Part shown: positions 8,628 through 16,732 of the stretch, piece after piece | Position numbering within the stretch: position 1 is the stretch's first letter | How the letters are laid out: the number at the start of each line of letters is the position of its first letter | Assembly (NCBI RefSeq): GCF_006151805.1 | Contig: NZ_VDDA01000002.1 | Location: 496,001-560,000 of the forward strand | Reading direction: 5' to 3' | Length of the DNA stretch: 64,000 bases | Origin: Methylobacterium terricola | Lineage (GTDB): Bacteria > Pseudomonadota > Alphaproteobacteria > Rhizobiales > Beijerinckiaceae | Position numbers and translations under genes: made by a program | The notes under the pieces: model-generated | What the model was told of the DNA's origin: nothing | Database searches by the model: none | The model's input: only the letters and a program-made list of their open reading frames with translations

Positions 8628-9131
8628 ATGCCGTACGGCCATCCCCGGCCCGACCCGGTCGGTCCCGGGCAGGAGAGCGTGTGGGACTATCCCCGGCCGC
8701 CGCGGCTGGAGCCGGTGCCGGAGCGCCTGCGCGTCGTGTTCGACGGGGTGACCATCGCCGACACCGTGCGGGGCTGGCGGGTGCTGGAGACCTCCCACCC
8801 GCCGAGCTACTACCTGCATCCGGACGACATCCGCCCAGGCGTCCTCGTCCCGGCCGGCGGCGGGTCCGTCTGCGAGTGGAAGGGCCGCGCGCTCTACTTT
8901 GACGTGGCCGGCCCGACACGGCGGGCGGAGCGGGTCGCCTGGGCCTATCCGCGGCCGACCAACGCGTTCGCGGCGCTCGCCGGCCACGTCGCGTTCTATG
9001 CCGCACCGATGGACGGGTGCTTCGTCGGCGACGCGCGCGTCACCCCGCAACCCGGCGGCTTCTACGGCGGCTGGATCACCGACAGGATCGTCGGTCCGTT
9101 CAAGGGCGAGCCCGGCTCGATGGGCTGGTGA
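8628..9131 (+). CDS. DUF427 domain protein
   Basis: A 167-residue cytoplasmic protein of the DUF427 family. The family segments are LRVVFDGVTIADTVRGWRVL, ETSHPPSYYLHPDDI and CEWKGRALYFDV, followed by AWAYPRPTNAFAALAGHVAFY, where the Trp and Tyr residues are strongly conserved. Its biochemical role is unknown. The N-terminal 30 residues are Pro-rich. ATG 8628 is preceded by AGGAGCGACG. It is divergent from the L,D-transpeptidase gene; a short inverted repeat GCAAGC-TCAA-GCTTGC (8507-8522) lies in the shared upstream region. Confidence 0.85.
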   Translation: MPYGHPRPDPVGPGQESVWDYPRPPRLEPVPERLRVVFDGVTIADTVRGWRVLETSHPPSYYLHPDDIRPGVLVPAGGGSVCEWKGRALYFDVAGPTRRAERVAWAYPRPTNAFAALAGHVAFYAAPMDGCFVGDARVTPQPGGFYGGWITDRIVGPFKGEPGSMGW

Positions 9132-9152
9132 CCAGCCGCCCTCCCCTCGCTC

Positions 9153-10202
9153 TCACGCCGCCCGGTCCGCCGGTCGCTCCTCGACCAGGGCGACGACGTC
9201 GTCCCAGCGCGACAGGAAGGCCGCGACGCAATCCGGGTCGAAATGGGCGCCGGACTGCTCCTCGAGAAAGCGACGCGCCCGTTCCAGCGGCCAGCCGGGC
9301 TTGTAGACCCGGGCCGAGATCAGGGCGTCGAACACGTCGGCGACGGCGGTGATGCGGCCGGGCAGCGGGATCTCGGTGCCCTTCAGCCCCTGCGGGTAGC
9401 CGGCGCCGTCCCAGCGCTCGTGATGGGTCAGGGCGATCTCGGCGGCGAGGCGCAGCAGGCGCGACGGGCTGTCGTGCAGCATGCGGTAGCCGCGCAAGGC
9501 GTGCTGCATCATCTCGCAGCGCTCCGGCTCGGTCAGCGGCCCGGGCTTGTGCAGGATGCTGTCGGCCACGCCGATCTTGCCGATGTCGTGCATCGTGGAG
9601 GCGAGCGCGATGTCGTTGCCTTCCTCCTCCGGCAGGCCGAGCCCGTCGGCGATGGCGAGCACGCAGCCCGCCACCCGGGTCAGGTGGTCGCCGGCCTGGT
9701 CGTCGCGGAACTCGGCGGCCAGCATCAGCCGGCGGATGATCTCGCGCTCGCGCTCCTGGCTCTCCGCGGCCGCCCGCTCGACCTCGCGGGCCAGCGTCCG
9801 CGCCTGGGTCTCGACCGCGCCCTTCGCCCGGGCCAGGGCGATCAGGTTGCGGCCGCGCAAGGAGAGATCCGAGAAGTCGACGGGGGGCAGCACCACGTCG
9901 GTGGCGCCGGCCTCGAGCGCCTGCCGCCGGCTCTCCGCCGGCTCGCCGGCGGCGATGAGCAGGATCGACGTATGGGCGAGGGAGGGCCTGAGACGGAGGC
10001 CGCGAATCAGCGCGAGGGCGTCGAGCCCGGGGCCGGCCTCGATCAGCACGAGGTCGGCAGCCCGCCCGGCCAGGGTCGCGAGGGCCGCCTCGACCTCCGG
10101 CACGACGACGACCGGGACGCTCGCCGCGAACAGCCCCGTCAGCCCGCCGGGGTCGGGCCGGGCCGTGACGACCACGACGGCGGGATCGGCTGCGTTGGTC
10201 AT
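9153..10202 (-). CDS. Response regulator with HD-GYP phosphodiesterase domain, atypical receiver
   Basis: A 349-residue two-domain protein. Residues 8-125 form a receiver-like domain, followed by a helical or coiled linker (130-165) and an HD-GYP domain (170-335), which normally hydrolyses cyclic di-GMP. The HD-GYP signatures are intact: His205-Asp206 in MHDIGKIG, His260-His261 and Gly268-Tyr269-Pro270 in HHERWDGAGYP. The receiver has Glu55 (LVLIEAGPG) where the phosphorylated Asp should be, so phosphorelay control is doubtful. The ATG at 10202 starts MTNAADPAVVVVTARP; the longer open frame upstream is Arg-rich and unlikely to be coding. No sensor kinase lies nearby. Confidence 0.9.
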   Translation of the reverse strand: MTNAADPAVVVVTARPDPGGLTGLFAASVPVVVVPEVEAALATLAGRAADLVLIEAGPGLDALALIRGLRLRPSLAHTSILLIAAGEPAESRRQALEAGATDVVLPPVDFSDLSLRGRNLIALARAKGAVETQARTLAREVERAAAESQEREREIIRRLMLAAEFRDDQAGDHLTRVAGCVLAIADGLGLPEEEGNDIALASTMHDIGKIGVADSILHKPGPLTEPERCEMMQHALRGYRMLHDSPSRLLRLAAEIALTHHERWDGAGYPQGLKGTEIPLPGRITAVADVFDALISARVYKPGWPLERARRFLEEQSGAHFDPDCVAAFLSRWDDVVALVEERPADRAA

Positions 10203-10377
10203 GGTCCCCGGAAGTCCTTTCCGCACCGGATGGTCGCTCAAACTAACCCGATTTGCTGAAGCATCCATTAAGCTTCCGCACCACCTCGATCGCGCGACGG
10301 CGGCGATTCGGCCCGGTGCAGAACCCTGAAGGTGCATCGTGTCCTTCCCAATACCAGTTTCGGCGGGGGAAGAGTGC

Positions 10378-10872
10378 TTAGATGGTGAAGTCCGGACCGG
10401 CCCTGGGGCCGGCGACCTTGGCGGCTTCCGCGCGGCCGCAGAGATCCTCGACCGTGACCGCGTCGAGCGCCGCAAGGTAAGCTCCGGCGGCTTCCGCCAC
10501 CAGGGGGGCGACGACGATCCCCGCCACCTCGCTGCCGGAAAACGCGGCCTCCGCCGCCGGGTCCGGACCGAGCACCGCCCGGGCGACATCGCCCGCACTG
10601 ATGCGGCGGCGCTCCCGGGCGAGCTCGTAGCCGCCATGCGGCCCGCGCAGGCCCTTCAGCAGGCCGTGATGCACCAGCGCCTGCAGCACTGCCTCGAGGT
10701 GCCGGGGCGGCAGGGCGTGGCGGGAGGCCAGCGCCTTGGCGCTCACCGGCTGGGGCCGCGCATGGAGCGCGATGTCGACCATCGCGGCGAGCGCCAGCGC
10801 CAGGCGCGGCGGGGCCAGCACCGAGCCCGCGAGCCGGTGCGGCCCGGCCGGATGGGGCACGACCGCGTCCAT
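10378..10872 (-). CDS. Rrf2-family transcriptional regulator
   Basis: A 164-residue winged-helix regulator of the Rrf2 family. The core is ALAAMVDIALHARPQPVSAKALASRH, then LPPRHLEAVLQALVHHGLLKGLRGPHGGYELA, the standard Rrf2 DNA-binding region. Only one cysteine (in VEDLCGRAEA) follows, so the three-Cys iron-sulfur site of IscR and NsrR is absent and this is probably a non-cluster member. ATG 10872 begins eight bases after the dut stop codon, so it is likely last in the run hydrolase, lyase, dut, rrf2. A shorter start at the internal Met (MVDIALH) is possible. Confidence 0.82.
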   Translation of the reverse strand: MDAVVPHPAGPHRLAGSVLAPPRLALALAAMVDIALHARPQPVSAKALASRHALPPRHLEAVLQALVHHGLLKGLRGPHGGYELARERRRISAGDVARAVLGPDPAAEAAFSGSEVAGIVVAPLVAEAAGAYLAALDAVTVEDLCGRAEAAKVAGPRAGPDFTI

Positions 10873-10880
10873 GGGCGCGG

Positions 10881-11390
10881 TCAGCCGCGCCCGGTGGAGC
10901 CGAAGCCGCCGGCGCCCCTGGCCCCGACACCGCTCTGCGGAAACGCCTCGACCACCCGCAGGGCGGGCCGGACCACCCGGGTGAACACGGCTTGCGCGAT
11001 CCGTTCGCCCGGGCGCACCGTGAGGGAGGTGCTCCCCGGCGGGTTGCGGTTCCAGGCCGAGATCATCAGCGGACCCTCGTAATCGGCGTCGATCACCCCG
11101 ACCGTGTTGCCGAGCACCAGCCCGTCGCGGTGGCCGAGGCCGGAGCGCGGGTAGATCATCGCGCACCAGCCCGGATCGCGGATCGAGAGGGCGAAGCCGG
11201 CCGGGATCAGCACCGGCGGGCCCTGCGGCGCCAGGATCGCGGGCTCGTCGAGGCAGGCATGGAGATCGAGCCCGGCGGCGAGCGCCGAGCCCCAGCGCGG
11301 GAACCCCCAATCCGTCAGGCGGGGATCGAGGATCTTGATCGCCACCTCGAGGCCCACCTCCCCGAGGTCCATCACGTCGCGGCCGCTCAT
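10881..11390 (-). CDS. dut: Deoxyuridine 5'-triphosphate nucleotidohydrolase (dUTPase)
   Basis: A 169-residue trimeric dUTPase that converts dUTP to dUMP and pyrophosphate, keeping uracil out of DNA and supplying the dTMP precursor. The conserved motifs appear in order: AAGLDLHACL, YPRSGLGHRDGLVLGNTVGVIDADYEG, and the C-terminal RGAGGFGSTGRG arm that closes over the substrate. ATG 11390 overlaps the stop of the upstream lyase gene as ATGA, indicating translational coupling; ATG 11372 in the same frame is the alternative. Confidence 0.95.
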   Translation of the reverse strand: MSGRDVMDLGEVGLEVAIKILDPRLTDWGFPRWGSALAAGLDLHACLDEPAILAPQGPPVLIPAGFALSIRDPGWCAMIYPRSGLGHRDGLVLGNTVGVIDADYEGPLMISAWNRNPPGSTSLTVRPGERIAQAVFTRVVRPALRVVEAFPQSGVGARGAGGFGSTGRG

Positions 11391-12256
11391 GCGGAGCGGC
11401 CCGGGCGGGACGCCACCGCCTCGGCGAGCCCGACCAGCCGGCGGGCCTCGTCGGCCTCGCGCCGCAGCACCGTTCGACCGAGATGGGCGATCCCGGCTTG
11501 GCCGCGGTTCTCCGGCGCCTCGAAGGCCGCGACCAGCGTCCGGGCCGCCGCGAGCGCGTCCGCGTCGGGGGCGAAGGCCGCTTCGGCCCGGCGGGCGCCG
11601 GCGGGCGAGGTCACCACCGCCCCGTCGAAGCCGAGGCCGCGGGCGCGGCCGATATCGAGCCGGTCGGCGGGATCGAGCAGCACGTCGAGGTCGTGGGCCC
11701 GGGCCGCGGCGAGCGCCGTCGCGAGCCAGGCCAGCAGCGGCCCGGCCTCCGGCGCGCCCGGGGGCAGCCGCCCCTCGCGGGCGAGCGCCCCGGCATCGAC
11801 GACGAGGCAGGCGAGCCGCGCATCGACGTCGCGCACCGCGCTCGCCACCGCCTCGGCGCAGAGGATGCCGAGCGGCGTGTCGAGGCAAGCCCAGAGCCGG
11901 ACCCGCTCCGGGGCGTGGAGCCGGCGCAGGCGGCTGCCGATGCCGGCCAGATCCTCCGGCTCCTCGATGCGCGGCACCAGCACCGCGTCGGGGCCGGCTT
12001 CCGCCACCGCGGCGAGGTCGGCCTCGCCCCAGGGCGTGTCGGGGCCGTTGACCCGCACCACCAGCTCGGCGGCGGCGAAGCCACCCGCCTTCAGGGCGGC
12101 GGCGATCAGCGTCCGTCCCGCCTCCTTGTCGGCGGGCTTCAGCGAATCGGCGAGATCGAGGATCAGGGCGTCGGCGGGCTCGGACCGTGCCGCCGCGAGG
12201 GCGGGCGCGGTGGCCGGCACCAGGAGGGCGCTGCGGCGGGGGCGGATGTCGGTCAT
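11387..12256 (-). CDS. CitE/HpcH-type aldolase or lyase family protein
   Basis: A 289-residue TIM-barrel protein related to the citrate lyase beta subunit (CitE) and malyl-CoA/beta-methylmalyl-CoA lyases. The RSALLVPATAP start, DALILDLADSLKP, VRVNG and VLVPRIEEPEDL match the family. The usual acidic residues of LDLEDAV are here LDLADSL, so metal binding may be altered and the substrate cannot be inferred. No citrate lyase alpha or gamma partner is nearby. It lies upstream of dut with a 4-base overlap, so the two are probably co-transcribed. Methylotrophs use related lyases in the serine cycle, but this copy need not be one of those. Confidence 0.78.
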   Translation of the reverse strand: MTDIRPRRSALLVPATAPALAAARSEPADALILDLADSLKPADKEAGRTLIAAALKAGGFAAAELVVRVNGPDTPWGEADLAAVAEAGPDAVLVPRIEEPEDLAGIGSRLRRLHAPERVRLWACLDTPLGILCAEAVASAVRDVDARLACLVVDAGALAREGRLPPGAPEAGPLLAWLATALAAARAHDLDVLLDPADRLDIGRARGLGFDGAVVTSPAGARRAEAAFAPDADALAAARTLVAAFEAPENRGQAGIAHLGRTVLRREADEARRLVGLAEAVASRPGRSA

Positions 12257-12386
12257 CGGTCGCGTGACTCCCCGGATGGCGGCGCATCTATGCCCCGGGG
12301 AAGGGCGGGATGGCTATAGGGCTGTGACGTCCCGGGACGTGGTCGGCGTCTTGCGGCCCCTCCTCGACGAGGCGGCCGGTCGCGGG

Positions 12387-13007
12387 TCACGGGCGACGGC
12401 CCAGCCATTCGCGCGTCAGGCGACGGTCCGCGCCCGTCCGGTCCAGGCCGTGGCCGGCGGGGAGAACCCGCGCGGTGACCCGGGCCCCGGCCTGCCGGAA
12501 TTGTTCGGCCAGGGCGGGTGTATCGACGGGGTGTCGGCGCGCGTCGGTCGCTCCGCCGAGCAGCAGGACGGGGTAGCCGCCGAGCGCCGGAAACCGCTCC
12601 GCCGGACGCGGCGAGAGCGGGCGCAGCAGGACGGCACCGGACGACAGCGCCGGTGCCGCGAGGATGGCGGCGGCCGCCATGACGGCACCGTTCGAGTAGC
12701 CGACGAGGAGGGGCGGCCGGTCGCCGGCCGGGGCGAGACGGCGCAGGAGGCCGCAGAACTCGACGCATCGCGCGGTCAGGTCGGCGGAATCGAGAGTCCG
12801 GTCAGGATTGCGCCTGAAGAACGCGAATCCTTCCTCCCATGGGACCCGTCCGCGCACGAGGATGCATGGGCGACCGGCCGCGACACCGAGCCCGAATCGT
12901 CTCAGCGACTCCTCCGACCCGCCGCTGCCGTGGAGCAGGACGACCGGAGCGAGGCGGCGTGCGGCATCACCGGACCGCACGACGTGGAACCCCGAGATCT
13001 CCGCCAT
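12387..13007 (-). CDS. Alpha/beta hydrolase (phospholipase/carboxylesterase type)
   Basis: A 206-residue cytoplasmic alpha/beta hydrolase resembling short carboxylesterases and dienelactone hydrolases. The triad is readable: Ser105 in VGYSNGAVMAA, Asp155 in GGATDARRHP, His186 in PAGHGLDR. The oxyanion segment is LLHGSGGSEESL near residue 25. ATG 13007 gives a start (MAEISGFHVVRSG) just before the first strand. It is 64 bp downstream of the GntR gene on the same strand, which could make it a target or partner of that regulator. The substrate is not identifiable. Confidence 0.83.
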   Translation of the reverse strand: MAEISGFHVVRSGDAARRLAPVVLLHGSGGSEESLRRFGLGVAAGRPCILVRGRVPWEEGFAFFRRNPDRTLDSADLTARCVEFCGLLRRLAPAGDRPPLLVGYSNGAVMAAAAILAAPALSSGAVLLRPLSPRPAERFPALGGYPVLLLGGATDARRHPVDTPALAEQFRQAGARVTARVLPAGHGLDRTGADRRLTREWLGRRP

Positions 13008-13071
13008 GCCCCGTCCCCGCTCCGTGCTCGCCGGCGATCGCCTGGGCATCGCCATGGATCGTCGCCGGGGC

Positions 13072-13755
13072 TCAAGCGAGCCGCGAGGCGAGCGTGCGGG
13101 CAAACGAGTCGATATGGGCGGTCATCGCGGCGGACGCCGCCGCCGGGTCGCGCCGGTGCAGGGCATCGAGGATCGCGCTATGCTCCTCGGCCACCTCGGC
13201 GAGGTGATGGCCGGTGGCGAGCGACAGGGCCCAGAACCGCACCGAGCGCCCGTGCAACCCGGCCAGCACCTCGGCGAGCACCCGGTTGCCCGAGGCCTCG
13301 GCGATCAGCGCGTGGAAGCGCCGGTCCGATTCGAGGATCGCGTCGAGGCCGTCGGGCGTGGCGGCGAGCACGGCGCCGAGCTGCTCCAGTGTGCCGTCGC
13401 CGATTCTCCCGGCGGCGAGCGCGGCGCAGGCCGGCTCGGTCAGGCGGCGCACCTCGATCAGGTGGGCGAACTCGTCCATCGAGAGCGGCTGCACCAGCAC
13501 CCCCTTGCGGGGCAGGATCCGCACCAGCCCCTCGTGCATCAGCCGGTGCAGGGCCTGGTTCACCGGCGTGCGGCCGAGGCCGAGCTCGGCGCAGAGGCCC
13601 GCCTCGTTTAGCGCATCGCCGGGCTTCAGCCGCAGGGACACGATGTCGTCCTTCAGCCGCCGATAGGCGCGCTCGTTCTGCGACAAGGTTGGGCATGAAC
13701 CTGCACGCGCTGTGGCCACCGTCACCGCTCCGCTCGACCTCTGCCCCCTTACCAC
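13072..13755 (-). CDS. GntR-family (FCD subfamily) transcriptional regulator
   Basis: A 227-residue repressor-type regulator. The N-terminal winged helix (about 27-90) reads ERAYRRLKDDIVSLRLKPGD, then LGRTPVNQALHRLMHEGLV and ILPRKGVLVQPLS. The C-terminal FCD ligand domain follows, with ESDRRFHALIAEASGN and EEHSAILDALHRRD, whose Asp and His residues usually bind a metal ion. It is divergent from the MFS-DUF2848-amidase operon, and a TGTGA-N4-TCACA inverted repeat lies between them, so local control of that operon is the simplest reading. The effector is probably a small carboxylate, by family precedent. The start codon is uncertain. Confidence 0.88.
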   Translation of the reverse strand: MVRGQRSSGAVTVATARAGSCPTLSQNERAYRRLKDDIVSLRLKPGDALNEAGLCAELGLGRTPVNQALHRLMHEGLVRILPRKGVLVQPLSMDEFAHLIEVRRLTEPACAALAAGRIGDGTLEQLGAVLAATPDGLDAILESDRRFHALIAEASGNRVLAEVLAGLHGRSVRFWALSLATGHHLAEVAEEHSAILDALHRRDPAAASAAMTAHIDSFARTLASRLA

Positions 13756-13780
13756 GGGGCACGCTCCGCTTGGACCGACT

Positions 13781-13794
13781 TGTGAAATATCACA
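13781..13794. promoter_or_regulatory. Candidate GntR operator in the divergent promoter
   Basis: TGTGA-AATA-TCACA (13781-13794) is an inverted repeat centred between the GntR start (13755) and the MFS start (13856). Position and symmetry suggest an operator; no binding data exist. Confidence 0.5.
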
Positions 13795-13855
13795 GGCATG
13801 GTACTTGCAGAATCACACGCCGGGCGGCCGGTTCGCGGACCGCGGGAGAAGAGCG

Positions 13856-15187
13856 ATGACGAGGGTGGACGGGGTGAGCGTGCCCGCATTGGGCCTGGGC
13901 GAACTGGACGAGGGCTACCGTCGGGCGACGCTCAGGCTGATTCCGTTCCTGGTCTTCCTGTTCATCCTTGCCTGGATCGACCGGGTGAACGTGGGCTTCG
14001 CCAAGCTGCAGATGCTGTCGGACCTGAAATTCAGCGAGGCGGTCTACGGCTTCGGTGCCGGCATCTTCTTCATCGGCTACTTCCTGTTCGAGGTGCCGAG
14101 CAACCTGCTGCTCGAGCGCATCGGCGCCCGCAAGACCCTGGCGCGGATCACCATCCTGTGGGGGCTGGCCTCGATGAGCCTCGCCTTCGTGCGATCGGAA
14201 TGGGCGTTCTACGCCATCCGCTTCCTGCTCGGGGTGTTCGAGGCCGGGTTCTTCCCGGGCGTGGTGCTCTATCTGACCTATTGGTTCCCGAGCGCGAAGC
14301 GCTCGCGCATCAACGGCCTGTTCATGACCTCGTTCGCCATCGCGGGCGTGGTCGGCGGGCCGCTCGCCGGGCTGATCATGGGCACGATGGGCGGGGTCTC
14401 GGGCCTCGCCAACTGGCAGTGGCTGTTCATTCTCGAAGGCATCCCGTCGCTGGTCGCTGGCGCCGCGGTACTGGCCTTCCTGCCCGACCGGCCGAAGGAC
14501 GCGCCCTGGCTCAAGCCTGAGGTCGCCGCCGCGATGACGGCGATCGTCGAGGCCGAAGGCCAGGCCGCCGGCAAGGAGGCGAGCTTCAAGGCGGCGCTCC
14601 GCGACGGCCGGGTCTGGCTCTGCGCACTGATCTATTTCTGCATCGTCAGCGGCAACGCCACGATCGCGTTCTGGACGCCGTCGATCATCAAGGAGATCGG
14701 CGTCTCGGGCGCGATCGCGATCGGCTTCCTCGCTGCCGTGCCGTTCATCGCCGGCACCGTCGCGATGGTCTGGACCGGCGCGCATTCCGACCGCACCGGC
14801 GAGCGCCGGCTGCCCTGCGCCATCGCCAGCCTGATCGCCGCCGCGGGGCTCGCCGCCACCGGCGCGCTGATCGGCCACGCGGTTCTGGCCTTCCTCGCCC
14901 TCACGGTGGCGGCGGTTGGGATCCTGGCGGCCTTCCCGGTCTTCTGGTCGCTGCCGCAGACCTTCCTCGCCGGCACCGCGGCGGCCGGGTCGATCGCGGC
15001 GATCAACTCGATCGGCAACCTCGCGGGCTTCGTCGCCCCCTACGTCGTCGGCCTGTCGAACACGTTGACCGGCACGTCGAGCAACGGGCTCTATTTCGTC
15101 GCCGGGCTGGAATTGCTGGCCGGCATCCTGGTGTTCGGCTTCGCCCGCTGGCGCGAGGCCGCCGCCGACCTGGCTCCCGCCGAGTGA
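13856..15187 (+). CDS. MFS transporter, anion:cation symporter (phthalate/tartrate permease) type
   Basis: A 443-residue inner-membrane transporter with 12 predicted membrane segments. The N-terminal LIPFLVFLFILAWIDRVNVGFAK and the loop-2/3 region LLERIGARKTLARI are typical of the ACS family, which imports organic anions such as tartrate, phthalate and glucarate. ATG 13856 has a GGGAGA site upstream. The frame is open further back but overlaps the divergent promoter. It starts the operon MFS, DUF2848, membrane protein, amidase, opposite the GntR regulator. The cargo is probably the substrate or product of the downstream enzymes. Confidence 0.9.
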   Translation: MTRVDGVSVPALGLGELDEGYRRATLRLIPFLVFLFILAWIDRVNVGFAKLQMLSDLKFSEAVYGFGAGIFFIGYFLFEVPSNLLLERIGARKTLARITILWGLASMSLAFVRSEWAFYAIRFLLGVFEAGFFPGVVLYLTYWFPSAKRSRINGLFMTSFAIAGVVGGPLAGLIMGTMGGVSGLANWQWLFILEGIPSLVAGAAVLAFLPDRPKDAPWLKPEVAAAMTAIVEAEGQAAGKEASFKAALRDGRVWLCALIYFCIVSGNATIAFWTPSIIKEIGVSGAIAIGFLAAVPFIAGTVAMVWTGAHSDRTGERRLPCAIASLIAAAGLAATGALIGHAVLAFLALTVAAVGILAAFPVFWSLPQTFLAGTAAAGSIAAINSIGNLAGFVAPYVVGLSNTLTGTSSNGLYFVAGLELLAGILVFGFARWREAAADLAPAE

Positions 15188-15204
15188 TCCGGAGACCGAG
15201 ACCC

Positions 15205-15885
15205 ATGCTGACCTTCCATCGCGACGCCGCCGGACGGCGGGACACGATCGCGCTCTCGCCCGAGACCCTGGTCATCGCCGGGTGGGCCGGACGGGACGAG
15301 GCGGCGATCCGCCACCACATCGACGAATTGGCGGCGATCGGCGTGCCGCCGCCCTCGTCGGTCCCGGTCTACTACCGCGCCGCCGCGGCGACGCTGACGC
15401 AGGCGCCCCGCCTCGACGTGCTCGGTCCCGATTCCTCGGGCGAGGCCGAGCCGGTGATCGTGTCGCTCGCCGACGGCCTCTGGCTCGGGCTCGGCTCCGA
15501 CCACACCGACCGCAAGGCCGAGACGGTCGGCATCGCGCTGTCCAAGCAGCTCTGCGGCAAGCCGGTCGGCACCGGGCTGTGGCGCCTCGACGAGGTCGCG
15601 CCGCATTGGGACGAGCTGATCCTGCGCGCCTACGCCACCATCGCGGGCGAGCGGGTGCTGTACCAGGAGGGCCGCTTGACGGCTCTGCGCACCCCGGGCG
15701 ACCTGATGGCGCGCCGTCCCGGCGGGCCCGATCTGCCTCCCGGCACGGTGATGTTCGGCGGCACCCTCGGGGCGATCGGCGGCATCCGCCCGGCCGACCG
15801 GTTCGAGATGGAGCTGGAGGATCCGGTGCTCACGCGCACCCTGACCCACGCCTACGACATCGCCGTGCTGCCCGTGGTCGCCTGA
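15205..15885 (+). CDS. DUF2848 family protein
   Basis: A 226-residue cytoplasmic protein of the DUF2848 family, function unknown. Recognisable segments are VIAGWAGRDEAAIRHHIDELAAIGVPPPSSVPVYYR (about 25-60), VIVSLADGLWLGLGSDHTDR and AETVGIALSKQLCGKP. VMFGGTLGAIGGIRPADRFEMEL is near the end. The GSDHTDRKAE stretch with adjacent His and Asp residues looks like an active-site loop and recalls fumarylacetoacetase-type folds, but that is my inference. ATG 15205 has GGAGA upstream. It sits 17 bp after the MFS gene and 7 bp before the membrane protein gene, clearly within one operon. Confidence 0.82.
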   Translation: MLTFHRDAAGRRDTIALSPETLVIAGWAGRDEAAIRHHIDELAAIGVPPPSSVPVYYRAAAATLTQAPRLDVLGPDSSGEAEPVIVSLADGLWLGLGSDHTDRKAETVGIALSKQLCGKPVGTGLWRLDEVAPHWDELILRAYATIAGERVLYQEGRLTALRTPGDLMARRPGGPDLPPGTVMFGGTLGAIGGIRPADRFEMELEDPVLTRTLTHAYDIAVLPVVA

Positions 15886-15892
15886 GCCGGCG

Positions 15893-16732
15893 ATGGGGGT
15901 CCTGACCGCGTTGGTCGAGATCGGGGACGCCGCCTTCTGGGCGGCGCTCCTCGCCAAGATGCTGGCCAGTGCCGCGATCGTGGTGCTCGCCTCGCTGGCG
16001 GTCGAGCGGACCGGGCCCCTCGTCGGCGCGATGATCGCGACCCTGCCGGTCTCGGCCGGCCCGGCCTACATCTTCCTCGCCCTCGACCACGACGCCGCCT
16101 TCCTGCGCGCCAGCGCGGTGGCGAGCCTGCCGGCCATCGCCGCCACCGCCCTGTTCATCGCGGCCTACGCCGCCCTGGCCCGGCGCCACGGCGTCGCGCT
16201 CTCGCTCGGCGGCGGCCTCGCGGTCTGGATCGTCGCGGCGCTCGCGCCGACCCGGATCGGCGGCGGGCTCGCCGGTGCCGGCCTCCTGACGATCCTGGTG
16301 ATCGTCGCCTGCATGCGCGTCTGCCGGCGCTGGCGCGGGGGCGGCCCGGTGCTGGCGCGGCGCAAGCGAGGGAGCGATACCCTGATCCGGGCCGGCATCG
16401 TCATGGCTCTCGTCGTCGCGGTGGTGCTGGCCGGGCGGCTCGCCGGTCCGGGCGCTGCCGGGATCCTCGCCTTCGCGCCCGTCGTGATGGTGAGCCTGGC
16501 GGTGATCCTGCATCCGCGCCTCGGCGGGGCGGCGACCGCGACGGTGCTGGTGCTGAGCCTTCCCGGGCTCCTCGGCTTCGTGGCGGCCCTGTTCGCCCTC
16601 GCCCTCACGGTCGAACGGATCGGGCCCGCCTGGGCCCTGCCGCTCGCCCTCCTGATCACACTCGTGTGGAATGGCGGGATCCTGCTGGCGAGCCGCCGGC
16701 GCCCCGCACCGACCCCAGAGACCGACCGATGA
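15893..16732 (+). CDS. Integral membrane protein of unknown function with internal duplication
   Basis: A 279-residue very hydrophobic protein with about eight predicted membrane spans. Two halves look related: GPLVGAMIATLPVSAGPAYI near residue 40 and GAAGILAFAPVVMVSLAVIL near 190, with a basic loop (RRWRGGGPVLARRKRG) between them. I do not recognise a named family. The gene lies between DUF2848 and the amidase and overlaps the amidase start by four bases (ATGA), so it is expressed with them. It could be a second transporter or exporter for the pathway. Confidence 0.75.
   Translation: MGVLTALVEIGDAAFWAALLAKMLASAAIVVLASLAVERTGPLVGAMIATLPVSAGPAYIFLALDHDAAFLRASAVASLPAIAATALFIAAYAALARRHGVALSLGGGLAVWIVAALAPTRIGGGLAGAGLLTILVIVACMRVCRRWRGGGPVLARRKRGSDTLIRAGIVMALVVAVVLAGRLAGPGAAGILAFAPVVMVSLAVILHPRLGGAATATVLVLSLPGLLGFVAALFALALTVERIGPAWALPLALLITLVWNGGILLASRRRPAPTPETDR

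Noticed and set aside
10992..13859. 955-codon plus-strand ORF
   Set aside because: Runs antisense to dut, the lyase, the hydrolase and GntR; low-complexity and no family match.
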